5,303 nucleotides of DNA from an uncultured Paracoccaceae bacterium. GTDB taxonomy: Bacteria; Pseudomonadota; Alphaproteobacteria; Rhodobacterales; Rhodobacteraceae. The notes beneath the pieces are model-generated. The model did no database searches, was not told the DNA's origin, and saw nothing but the letters and a program-made list of their open reading frames with translations. The translations under genes and the position numbers were made by a program. The DNA lies in assembly GCA_937132145.1 (NCBI GenBank), contig CAKZNY010000272.1, positions 1 through 5,303 of the forward strand, written 5' to 3'. This document shows positions 1-5,303 of this stretch, in pieces. Positions within the stretch are counted from its first letter, which is position 1. Each line of letters opens with the position of its first letter.

Positions 1-440
1 ACTGTTGGGGGATCCTCGGGCTGGTCGGGGGAGACGTCAACTGGATCAGCTATAGCTTTCGGGTTTGACTTGCTTGTGTCGGGTGCCGGTCCAAAACGGT
101 TGTCCTCAGCATCTCCGGCAGAGGCGACCCAGACCAGCAAAATGATCCATCCGACAACCGGGATAAGCCATAACAACAGCGCCCAGGCAGATTTGTTGCG
201 GTCGTGCAACCTGCGAACCCAAACCGCCAGCGACGGGAGCAGTACTGCCAACGTAAATATGCTGCTAAACAGGGGTACGGCGTTCATTCCGCCGCCAAAC
301 GAAACGGTGTCCAGACCTTGCAGAACTACACTGCTGCCCTGAACGAAAAGCAGGAACCACCAGAACTCGGATCGGCTGGCACGCCCCGAGAAGGTGGCAT
401 ATTTTTTGAAACAGGTTTTGACAGATGTTTGGAAATTCAT
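1..440 (-). CDS. DUF805 family inner-membrane protein (partial, C-terminus beyond window)
   Basis: The minus-strand frame stays open from an ATG at 440 to the left edge, giving 146 complete codons with no stop. The N-terminus carries the DUF805 signature: KKYATFSGRASRSEFWWF at about residues 12-29, then hydrophobic segments at about 26-41, 56-74 and 86-106. RRLHDRNKSAW (77-87) and the closing NRFGP (114-118) are also typical. DUF805 proteins are small integral membrane proteins of unknown function, and no enzymatic role can be assigned. After NRFGP the visible tail is hydrophilic and rich in Pro and Asp/Glu, and it runs out of the window. The start lies 11 bases after the plsY stop with GAGGG just upstream. 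An ATG five bases earlier opens only a two-codon frame (ATGAAATGA), so 440 is preferred. It is probably the last visible gene of the pyrB operon. Family assignment is confident; function is unknown. Confidence 0.88.
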   Translation of the reverse strand, partial: MNFQTSVKTCFKKYATFSGRASRSEFWWFLLFVQGSSVVLQGLDTVSFGGGMNAVPLFSSIFTLAVLLPSLAVWVRRLHDRNKSAWALLLWLIPVVGWIILLVWVASAGDAEDNRFGPAPDTSKSNPKAIADPVDVSPDQPEDPPT

Positions 441-451
441 TTCATTAACCC

Positions 452-1090
452 TCACGCTTTGCCGATTTTAGGTTCCTTGCCTTTTAGTATACGCCCGATG
501 TTTGCATGATGGCGCACCCAGACCAGTACGGCCAAAATCACGCCCAGCCACACGGCCGAGGGCGCGTCGAAGACGTATAACCATACGGGCGCGCTGGCCG
601 ATGCCGCTAGCGATGACAGCGAGGACATGCGAAGGGCTAGTGCCGTTGCCAACCAAACCATACAGGCGGCGAGGCCAGCCCAGAAGTTTAATGCCAACAT
701 AATGCCAAGGAATACGGCCACGCCTTTGCCGCCTTTGAACATCAGATAGATCGGGAAAAGATGGCCAAGGAAGGCCCCGAGGGCAGCAACCTGTGCCGCG
801 TCCTCACCTAGAAATGCACGGGCAATAAGAACGGCCGCGGCACCTTTGCCTGCATCCAGAACCAGCGTGGCAATCGCCGCTTTCTTCGAGCCGGTGCGCA
901 ACACGTTTGTCGCCCCGATATTGCCCGAGCCAATCTCGCGCAGGTTCCCTAGCCCCATAACTTTGGCGATAATCATCCCGAAAGGCACCGAGCCAAGCAG
1001 ATAGGCGGCAATTATAACCCCAAGCAGCCAAGGCCATTGTTGTTCAAAAGCGGGGTTGGCACCCCAGAAACGTACGAAATCGGGTAGCAT
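452..1090 (-). CDS. plsY: Acyl-phosphate:glycerol-3-phosphate acyltransferase PlsY
   Basis: PlsY is an integral inner-membrane enzyme that moves the acyl group from acyl-phosphate (made by PlsX) to glycerol-3-phosphate, giving lysophosphatidic acid, the first step of bacterial phospholipid synthesis. The 212-residue product is in the usual range and is hydrophobic throughout. The three conserved cytoplasmic motifs are visible: GSGNIGATNVLR at 54-65, GHLFPIYLMFKGGKGVA at 109-125 (the glycine-rich phosphate-binding loop), and RHHANIGRILKG at 193-204. YLLGSVPFG at 30-38 is the typical first-helix end. The start at 1090 is supported by AGGAG five bases upstream. That Shine-Dalgarno overlaps the stop of the pyrC-like gene (TAAGGAG), leaving a 9-base gap and implying translational coupling. 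Nothing in the sequence suggests loss of function. The position behind pyrimidine genes is probably an operon arrangement of this lineage. Confidence 0.96.
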   Translation of the reverse strand: MLPDFVRFWGANPAFEQQWPWLLGVIIAAYLLGSVPFGMIIAKVMGLGNLREIGSGNIGATNVLRTGSKKAAIATLVLDAGKGAAAVLIARAFLGEDAAQVAALGAFLGHLFPIYLMFKGGKGVAVFLGIMLALNFWAGLAACMVWLATALALRMSSLSSLAASASAPVWLYVFDAPSAVWLGVILAVLVWVRHHANIGRILKGKEPKIGKA

Positions 1091-1099
1091 GGTGGCTCC

Positions 1100-2353
1100 T
1101 TAAAATACTTGTTTGCCAGCGACGAAGGTTTTTAGAACCTTACCCTGCATCCGCCGCCCGTCAAAGGGTGTGTTTTTCGATTTCGACAGCAGTTTGAAAC
1201 GATCCATGACAAAGGGTGCATCCGCATCGAAAACAATTAGGTCGGCAGGCGCACCAACGGCCATACGACCAGCCTTTAGGTCAAGCAGTTTTGCCGGATT
1301 TAGACTGATGGCGCGGAACAACGTCGGCAAGTCCATATGCCCGCCGTGCACCAGTTGCATCAACGCAGGCAGCATCGTTTGCAGGCCAACGGCACCGCTG
1401 GCGGCCTCCTCATAAGGCAGGCGTTTGGATTCCTCGTCCTGCGGGGTGTGCATGGAACTGATGATGTCGATCAACCCATCCGCCACCGCTTGCACCACCG
1501 CCAAACGATCATCCTCGGACCGTAGCGGAGGTTTGACTTTGAAGAAGGTGCGGTAATCCTCAACATCAAATTCGTTGAGCGTGAGGTGATGGATGGACAC
1601 GCCTGCCGTCACATTTAACCCCATCGCCTTGGCGCGTTCCAGAACGGGCAGGGCGAGGGCGGTGGTGATCTGGTCCGCGTGATATTTCGCGCCCGTCATC
1701 TCGACCAACGCCATGTCGCGTTCAAGCTGAATGCGTTCGGCCATCGGGGAAACGGCGGGCAGACCTTGTTTGGTGGCGAACGGGCCAGAGGTCACGCACG
1801 CGCCTTTCGACAGCATCGGTTCCTGCACATGCGCGATCACCAGCGCGTTGGTGGCGCTGGCGTATGTCAGGATACGTTGCAGGATTTTGGGGTTGGTGAC
1901 GGGGCGATCGGCGTCCGTGAATGCGACCGCGCCCGCGTCTTGCAAAAAGCCGATCTCGGCCATTTCCACACCGTTGCGCCCCTTGGTCAGGGCGGCCATG
2001 GGCAGAACGTTGACGGGGCTGGCATCCGCCGCACGCCGCCGGAAAAAGTCGAGGATCTCGGGCGTGTCAATCGCAGGCGTGGTGTCGGGGCGCGTGACCA
2101 TAGTGGTAACACCGCCCGCCGCCGCGGCGAGGCCGGCCGTGCGGAAACTTTCCTTATGACGCTCGCCGGGTTCGCCGATCTTGACGCCGATGTCGATGAT
2201 CCCGGGCGCGAGATATTTGCCTTTGCAGTCAATTCCATCGGTGGAAGCGGGCAGAATTTCGGCGATCAGACCATCTTCAATACGAACCGCCCCGAGGGTC
2301 ACGGTTCCGGCTTCGGGGTCAATTATGCGGGCGTTTGTGAGGGTGAGGGTCAT
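1100..2353 (-). CDS. pyrC: Dihydroorotase-like protein (PyrC homologue), probably catalytically inactive
   Basis: The 417-residue protein is full length for a type I dihydroorotase (amidohydrolase superfamily), the enzyme that cyclises carbamoyl aspartate to dihydroorotate. The fold markers are present: LAPGIID (48-54), the AAAAGGVTT segment (77-84), NPAKLLDL (352-359) and GAPADLIVFD (367-376). The active site is not. The HxHxREPG motif is here GVKIGEPG, so both metal histidines become Gly56 and Lys58 and the substrate arginine becomes Gly60. The PNT substrate motif reads PDT (Asp90). The FTDDG aspartate ligand is probably Ala148. The HVS histidine is Gln228, and TDHAPH reads SMHTPQ, so the catalytic Asp becomes Met301 and the last His becomes Gln305. 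Only His175 of the metal ligands remains. By analogy with the inactive pyrC' partner of ATCase in Pseudomonas, it probably supports PyrB assembly. The start is supported by AAGGA, which overlaps the preceding stop (TAAGGA). Confidence 0.93.
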   Translation of the reverse strand: MTLTLTNARIIDPEAGTVTLGAVRIEDGLIAEILPASTDGIDCKGKYLAPGIIDIGVKIGEPGERHKESFRTAGLAAAAGGVTTMVTRPDTTPAIDTPEILDFFRRRAADASPVNVLPMAALTKGRNGVEMAEIGFLQDAGAVAFTDADRPVTNPKILQRILTYASATNALVIAHVQEPMLSKGACVTSGPFATKQGLPAVSPMAERIQLERDMALVEMTGAKYHADQITTALALPVLERAKAMGLNVTAGVSIHHLTLNEFDVEDYRTFFKVKPPLRSEDDRLAVVQAVADGLIDIISSMHTPQDEESKRLPYEEAASGAVGLQTMLPALMQLVHGGHMDLPTLFRAISLNPAKLLDLKAGRMAVGAPADLIVFDADAPFVMDRFKLLSKSKNTPFDGRRMQGKVLKTFVAGKQVF

Positions 2354-2362
2354 TTTCTGTCC

Positions 2363-2767
2363 TTACTTTGCCGGTAAATTGCAAGCGGCCAAAATCGTTT
2401 TGATCACTCCGACGCGGTCCGATTGATACTTGATCAAGTGCTTATCACCACTGGTCGTGACAACCTGAACCGCGCTGAAAACTCCGCGAACGGCCTTGAT
2501 TTCACCAAGCGGGATGACGTGCCCGTTCGGCAAGGTCAGGGATTGCGCACTCAATACCCAAACATTGGCAAGCTGTTCTTTGAAAAGATAAAACCCACGA
2601 ATTGCGATGGCAATGAAGGCTCCGACGACCCCCACCCACACTGATGGGGTTTCGGTTAAGACGAGGTAACTTGTCATTAGGGCGGCACCCAGAATTGCAA
2701 GAATAACGTGCTCGAGAATATAGGTGCCACGGTTGGAGGTGATGCGGATGGTTTTGGTGTCAGGCAT
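2363..2767 (-). CDS. Small two-helix membrane protein with PH-like C-terminal domain, unknown function
   Basis: I do not recognise a named family with certainty. The 134-residue product has a short polar N-terminus and two hydrophobic segments at about 18-37 and 42-62. A soluble C-terminal part (about 69-131) follows, looking beta-rich with a final helix: [20 protein letters not shown], then [15 protein letters not shown] and [12 protein letters not shown]. This resembles small bacterial PH-like membrane proteins, but that is an impression from pattern, not a match. The start ATG lies inside the end of pyrB: ATGCCTGA contains this start and the pyrB stop, an 8-base overlap, so translation is probably coupled. 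GGGGGA lies about 7 bases upstream of the ATG. The gene ends 9 bases before the pyrC-like start. Its place between two pyrimidine genes suggests a partner or membrane tether for that pathway, but this is only inference. It is clearly a real gene, given tight spacing, a ribosome site and coherent topology. Confidence 0.85.
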   Translation of the reverse strand: MPDTKTIRITSNRGTYILEHVILAILGAALMTSYLVLTETPSVWVGVVGAFIAIAIRGFYLFKEQLANVWVLSAQSLTLPNGHVIPLGEIKAVRGVFSAVQVVTTSGDKHLIKYQSDRVGVIKTILAACNLPAK

Positions 2768-3710
2768 CTAAATCCCCCGCTTTAGATTTCCGCAAATTCC
2801 GGACCAGCAAATCCATCACCGCCATGCGCACCGCGACGCCCATCTCCACCTGCTCCTGAATAACCGAGCGGTTGATGTCGTCGGCCAAGGTTCCGTCGAT
2901 CTCCACGCCGCGATTCATCGGGCCGGGGTGCATGACGATGGCGTCGGGTTTGGCGTTCGCCAGTTTGGCCGGGTCGAGGCCCCAGCGGTGGTAATATTCG
3001 CGCTCCGATGGGATGAAGCCGCCGTCCATGCGTTCCTTTTGCAGGCGCAGCATCATGACGACGTCCACGTCTTTCAGGCCCTCGACCATATCATCCGTGA
3101 CCTCGACCCCCAGTTTTTCAATGCCGGCTGGCATCAGGGTTTTGGGGCCGATCAGGCGGATGCGGTTTTCCATTTTTCCCAGCAGGAAGATGTTTGAACG
3201 GGCGACGCGGGAATGTGCGATGTCGCCGCAAATCGCGATGGTCAGGCGGTGCAGGCGGCCTTTGGAGCGACGGATTGTCAGGGCATCCAGCAAGGCTTGG
3301 GTGGGGTGCTCGTGACGGCCATCGCCTGCATTCAACACCGCGCAGTTAACCTTTTCGGCCAAAAGCTTAACGGCACCGGAATGGGGGTGGCGCACGACTA
3401 GAAGATCGGGGTGCATGGCGTTCAGGGTCAGCGCGGTGTCGATCAGGGTCTCGCCCTTTTTGATGCTGCTGGCTTGCATGGACATGTTCATAACGTCTGC
3501 CCCAAGACGTTTTCCGGCAATCTCGAAACTCGCCTGCGTGCGGGTGGAGTTTTCAAAGAACATGTTGATTTGGGTAAGGCCAGCCAACACATCCAAGTGT
3601 TTGTTTTGTTTCAGGTTATGTTTGACATAGTGGTCGGCCAGATCGAGGATTTCGGTGATGCCTTCGGGGGTCAACGACTCGATCCCGAGAAGATGGCGCT
3701 GGGTGAACAT
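2760..3710 (-). CDS. pyrB: Aspartate carbamoyltransferase catalytic chain PyrB
   Basis: PyrB joins carbamoyl phosphate and L-aspartate to make N-carbamoyl-L-aspartate, the committed step of cytosolic pyrimidine synthesis. The 316 residues match a single catalytic chain. Carbamoyl-phosphate contacts are intact: NSTRT at 54-58, KKGET at 84-88 with Lys85 as the mobile-loop lysine, VRHP with Arg107, and HEHPTQ with His135 and Gln138. Aspartate-side residues are also present: HSRVARS with Arg168, and LRLQKER with Arg222 and Gln224. The HPGP loop follows at 261-264. No regulatory-chain gene (pyrI) adjoins it. Instead a dihydroorotase-like gene follows one gene downstream, as in ATCases that assemble with a DHOase or pseudo-DHOase. 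The start at 3710 has AAGGAG eight bases upstream. It is the first gene of the minus-strand cluster and is expected to be enzymatically active. Confidence 0.97.
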   Translation of the reverse strand: MFTQRHLLGIESLTPEGITEILDLADHYVKHNLKQNKHLDVLAGLTQINMFFENSTRTQASFEIAGKRLGADVMNMSMQASSIKKGETLIDTALTLNAMHPDLLVVRHPHSGAVKLLAEKVNCAVLNAGDGRHEHPTQALLDALTIRRSKGRLHRLTIAICGDIAHSRVARSNIFLLGKMENRIRLIGPKTLMPAGIEKLGVEVTDDMVEGLKDVDVVMMLRLQKERMDGGFIPSEREYYHRWGLDPAKLANAKPDAIVMHPGPMNRGVEIDGTLADDINRSVIQEQVEMGVAVRMAVMDLLVRNLRKSKAGDLDA

Positions 3711-3740
3711 GCTGGCGACTCCTTATCGGTGATTTGGGTG

Positions 3741-3768
3741 CTTATAGCAGGGAAATCCGCTGGAACAA
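3741..3768 (-). promoter_or_regulatory. Candidate sigma70-type promoter for the pyrB operon
   Basis: Read on the minus strand, TTGTTC (3768-3763) and TATAAG (3746-3741) are separated by 16 bases. The -10 box matches the consensus at five of six positions; the -35 keeps the TTG core. A start near 3734 would give a leader of about 24 bases, too short for a transcription attenuator or a pyrimidine riboswitch. It lies in the 85-base gap between the divergent pyrB and UDG genes. No equally good promoter is visible for the plus-strand gene. Confidence 0.5.
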
Positions 3769-3795
3769 GCCGCTGGATTTGGCTAGGGTGTAAAT

Positions 3796-4572
3796 ATGAC
3801 GATGGAACCGCAAGAATATCACGAGGCGTTGGCGCAGCTTGCATGGCTGGTGGAACTGGGCGCCGACGAGGCTATCGGCGCGGTTGGCGTTAACCGGTAT
3901 GAAGAAAAGGTTAAGCCTGCGAGAGTGCCTGTGGAAGCCCCCGTCGTGGCCGTTGATAAACCTGTTGATATACCTGCGGAAGCCGCGCGTTTGGCGGCGG
4001 GTTGTGCCGATCTGGAGGCACTTCGCGCGGCGCTTGAAGGTTTCGATGGATGTGCGCTGAAACGTGGCGCGCGGAACACGGTATTTTCGGACGGAAATCC
4101 GGCGGCGCGGGTGATGATTATTGGCGAAGCGCCCGGGCGGGACGAGGATATTCAGGGCAAGCCATTCATCGGTCACTCCGGACAATTACTGGATAAAATG
4201 CTTGCAGCCATTGGACTTAGCAGAAATGCCGAGGCGCCAGAGGATGCGGTTTACATCACGAATGTCCTACCGTGGCGGCCCCCGCAAAATCGCGACCCGC
4301 TGGATGAAGAAAAGGCGATGATGAAGCCGTTTTTGATGCGGCATATTGAATTGGTGAAACCGCAGGTTTTGTTGTTGGTCGGGAACCCGTCTAACCAGAC
4401 TTTGTTGGAGACTAATCAAGGGGTTACACGGTTGCGCGGGAAGTGGCACGAGGTTGCAGGTATTCCTGCGTTGCCGATTTTCCATCCGGCGTATTTGCTG
4501 CGCAGGCCCGAGAAAAAACGCGAGGCCTGGGCGGATTTGTTGATGCTTAAAACGAAATTGGAAGAGGGTTGA
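3796..4572 (+). CDS. Uracil-DNA glycosylase, family 4 type, with degenerate Fe-S ligand set
   Basis: Family 4 uracil-DNA glycosylases cut uracil (from cytosine deamination or dUTP incorporation) out of DNA to start base-excision repair. The 258-residue protein has a variable N-terminal part (about 1-75) with an Ala/Val/Pro-rich linker, then the glycosylase fold. Motif 1 is [20 protein letters not shown] at 110-129, motif 2 is HPAYLLR at 230-236, and [15 protein letters not shown] spans 154-168. Family 4 enzymes normally bind a 4Fe-4S cluster through four cysteines. Here only Cys86 is in place: the CxxC partner is Phe83, the KCRPP cysteine is Trp160, and the later helix cysteine appears to be Met175 or Met176. 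I recall the same variant in other alphaproteobacterial homologues, so it is probably a lineage form and not decay. AGGG precedes the ATG. The gene is divergent from pyrB and abuts moaB. Activity is likely but not assured. Confidence 0.9.
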   Translation: MTMEPQEYHEALAQLAWLVELGADEAIGAVGVNRYEEKVKPARVPVEAPVVAVDKPVDIPAEAARLAAGCADLEALRAALEGFDGCALKRGARNTVFSDGNPAARVMIIGEAPGRDEDIQGKPFIGHSGQLLDKMLAAIGLSRNAEAPEDAVYITNVLPWRPPQNRDPLDEEKAMMKPFLMRHIELVKPQVLLLVGNPSNQTLLETNQGVTRLRGKWHEVAGIPALPIFHPAYLLRRPEKKREAWADLLMLKTKLEEG

Positions 4573-5127
4573 ATGTCTCATATTAGTGCTAGTGAAAAGC
4601 GAGAATTTGTTCCGGTACGAATTGCTATTCTGACGGTGTCGGATACGCGAAAACTGGAGGAGGATCGCTCGGGCGATATCTTGGTCAAGCGGATCGAGGC
4701 GGCGGGGCATATTCTGGCGGCTCGGGATATTGTGCGCGACGAACGTGCTGATATTGCTGATAAATTACGCAACTGGGCGGCGGATGACGGCGTTGATGTT
4801 GTGATCTCGACCGGTGGCACAGGGTTGACGGGGCGTGATATTACGGTGGAAGCGCACCGCGATGTTTACGAGAAAGAGATTGATGCATTTTCGACCCTTT
4901 TCACCATGGTTTCGGTGGATAAAATCGGAACGTCTGCGGTGCAATCTCGGGCTTGTGGCGGGGTTGCTGGCGGGACGTATATGTTTGCGCTACCGGGGTC
5001 TCCGGGGGCTTGCAAGGATGGCTGGGATTTGATTTTGAAGGACCAGTTGGATTATCGGCATTTGCCCTGCAATTTCGTCGAAATTATGCCTCGGTTGGAG
5101 GAGCATAAGCAGCGCTCCAAGGGGTAG
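4573..5127 (+). CDS. moaB: Molybdenum cofactor biosynthesis protein MoaB (MoaB/Mog family)
   Basis: MoaB/Mog proteins act in molybdenum cofactor synthesis; active members adenylylate molybdopterin before metal insertion. The 184-residue product carries the family core: RIAILTVSDTR at 16-26, the molybdopterin-binding loop STGGTGLTGRDITVEA at 79-94, and LPGSPGACKDGWDLIL at 140-155. IGTSAVQSRA (118-127) and LPCNF (164-168) point to the MoaB branch over MogA. Aspartates in the positions needed by active homologues appear present (Asp56 and Asp89). About 15 residues precede the fold, and a charged tail follows PRLEEH. The start codon follows the UDG stop directly (TGAATG) with GAAGAGGG at 4561-4568 as ribosome site inside the UDG gene, so the two are almost certainly co-transcribed and coupled. 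The pairing with a DNA-repair gene has no obvious functional logic. Confidence 0.95.
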   Translation: MSHISASEKREFVPVRIAILTVSDTRKLEEDRSGDILVKRIEAAGHILAARDIVRDERADIADKLRNWAADDGVDVVISTGGTGLTGRDITVEAHRDVYEKEIDAFSTLFTMVSVDKIGTSAVQSRACGGVAGGTYMFALPGSPGACKDGWDLILKDQLDYRHLPCNFVEIMPRLEEHKQRSKG

Positions 5128-5166
5128 ATTTGGGCGTTAACCTTTGGCCTGAAACAGCGGTTTTTC

Positions 5167-5210
5167 GTGTGCACAATGCGTACACAACCCGTACACAACG
5201 CGTATGTACG
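5167..5210. repeat. 11-base-phased GTACACAA-like repeats forming two imperfect palindromes
   Basis: Three related units start 11 bases apart: GTGCACAATGC (5169), GTACACAACCC (5180) and GTACACAACGC (5191), followed in phase by GTATGTACG (5202). They also build two imperfect inverted repeats. One spans 5167-5185 with GTGT and ACAC ends. The other spans 5190-5210 with perfect six-base outer arms, CGTACA and TGTACG. One-turn spacing puts the units on one face of the helix, as expected for a cooperatively bound repressor or activator. The palindrome size would suit a TetR-type dimer, but the regulator is not visible here and its identity is a guess. Confidence 0.6.
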
Positions 5211-5254
5211 ATTTGTGTTAAGTTTTGGGGGTGGGGTGTTGCGTAATTGTTACA

Positions 5255-5284
5255 TTGACACCGATAAGTGCCGTTGCAAATTCT
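5255..5284 (+). promoter_or_regulatory. Possible promoter with perfect TTGACA -35 box
   Basis: TTGACA at 5255-5260 is a perfect -35 hexamer. The best -10 at usual spacing is weak: AATTCT at 5279-5284, after an 18-base spacer, with only three of six matches. The palindrome GTAATTGTTAC ends two bases before the -35. The call depends on a plus-strand gene starting beyond the right edge. Confidence 0.3.
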
Positions 5285-5303
5285 GAAACAAAATTGGCGG
5301 TTC

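Larger units (their letters stand above)
5128..5303. other. Non-coding end region, probable upstream control region of a gene beyond the window
   Basis: No coding frame of credible length lies here after the moaB stop, up to the right edge. The stretch contains a phased repeat/palindrome block (5167-5210), a G-rich run (about 5226-5236), a small palindrome GTAATTGTTAC (5243-5253) and a TTGACA box (5255-5260). I see no strong intrinsic terminator for moaB. The arrangement of operator-like repeats followed by a -35-like box suggests a regulated plus-strand gene starting just to the right. Confidence 0.6.

Noticed and set aside
204..509. Plus-strand open frame of 101 codons over the DUF805 and plsY junction
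   Set aside because: The minus strand here encodes a clear DUF805 domain and the plsY C-terminus; the plus frame has no recognisable content.
1100..2353. Reading the pyrC-like gene as a decaying pseudogene
   Set aside because: The frame is full length without stops, the spacing and ribosome site are intact, and the fold motifs outside the active site are conserved. The residue losses are better explained by a retained non-catalytic role.
1679..2377. Plus-strand open frame of 232 codons antisense to the pyrC-like gene
   Set aside because: It lies wholly opposite a well-supported gene, has low-complexity Gly/Arg/His-rich composition, no recognisable domain and no convincing ribosome site. It is a by-product of codon bias on the other strand.
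3411..3893. Plus-strand open frame of 160 codons spanning the pyrB start, the intergenic gap and the UDG start
   Set aside because: It overlaps the 5' ends of two confident genes and the predicted promoter, and it shows no family features.
3742..4185. Minus-strand open frame of 147 codons opposite the UDG gene, reaching toward pyrB
   Set aside because: The composition is Arg/His/Phe-rich and lacks domain features, and the opposite frame encodes clear UDG motifs.
5138..5166. Possible intrinsic terminator after moaB (AACC and GGTTTTT around a 16-base loop)
   Set aside because: The stem is only four base pairs with a long loop, and the T-run is short. It is too weak to call.
5226..5236. G-rich run (GGGGG T GGGG) as a possible G-quadruplex
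   Set aside because: There are only two adjacent G-runs, where four are needed for an intramolecular quadruplex.

Overview
The window looks like chromosomal DNA from an alphaproteobacterium, most likely of the Rhodobacterales/Roseobacter type. This rests on gene order (pyrB, a small membrane gene, pyrC-like, plsY), the protein variants (a family 4 UDG with a PWRPP segment, a pyrC product lacking metal ligands) and moderate G+C. It is inference from family knowledge; no search was run. Gene density is high and I see no mobile element, CRISPR array, tRNA or rRNA.

The minus strand, read right to left from about 3770 to the left edge, carries five tightly packed genes. They are pyrB (aspartate carbamoyltransferase), a 134-residue two-helix membrane protein with a soluble C-terminal domain, a pyrC-like dihydroorotase homologue, plsY (acyl-phosphate glycerol-3-phosphate acyltransferase) and a DUF805 membrane protein cut by the window edge. 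Spacings are an 8-base overlap, 9, 9 and 11 bases, and several stop codons sit inside or beside the next gene's Shine-Dalgarno sequence. This is very probably one operon, with a recognisable promoter in the 85-base gap upstream of pyrB. It combines pyrimidine synthesis (carbamoyl aspartate formation) with the first acylation step of phospholipid synthesis.

The plus strand, from 3796, carries a divergent pair: a family 4-type uracil-DNA glycosylase and moaB (molybdenum cofactor biosynthesis), joined with no gap (TGAATG). The last 176 bases hold no gene. They contain an 11-base-phased set of GTACACAA-like repeats forming two imperfect palindromes, then a TTGACA box, which looks like the control region of a gene starting beyond the right edge.

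Three observations stand out. (1) The pyrC product has lost almost every metal and catalytic residue of dihydroorotase, so it is probably a structural partner of PyrB and not an enzyme. (2) The UDG keeps both glycosylase motifs but has lost three of the four cysteines that hold the family's 4Fe-4S cluster. (3) The phased palindromes at 5167-5210 look like a regulator-binding site. I did not find convincing evidence of a wholly new multi-gene system.
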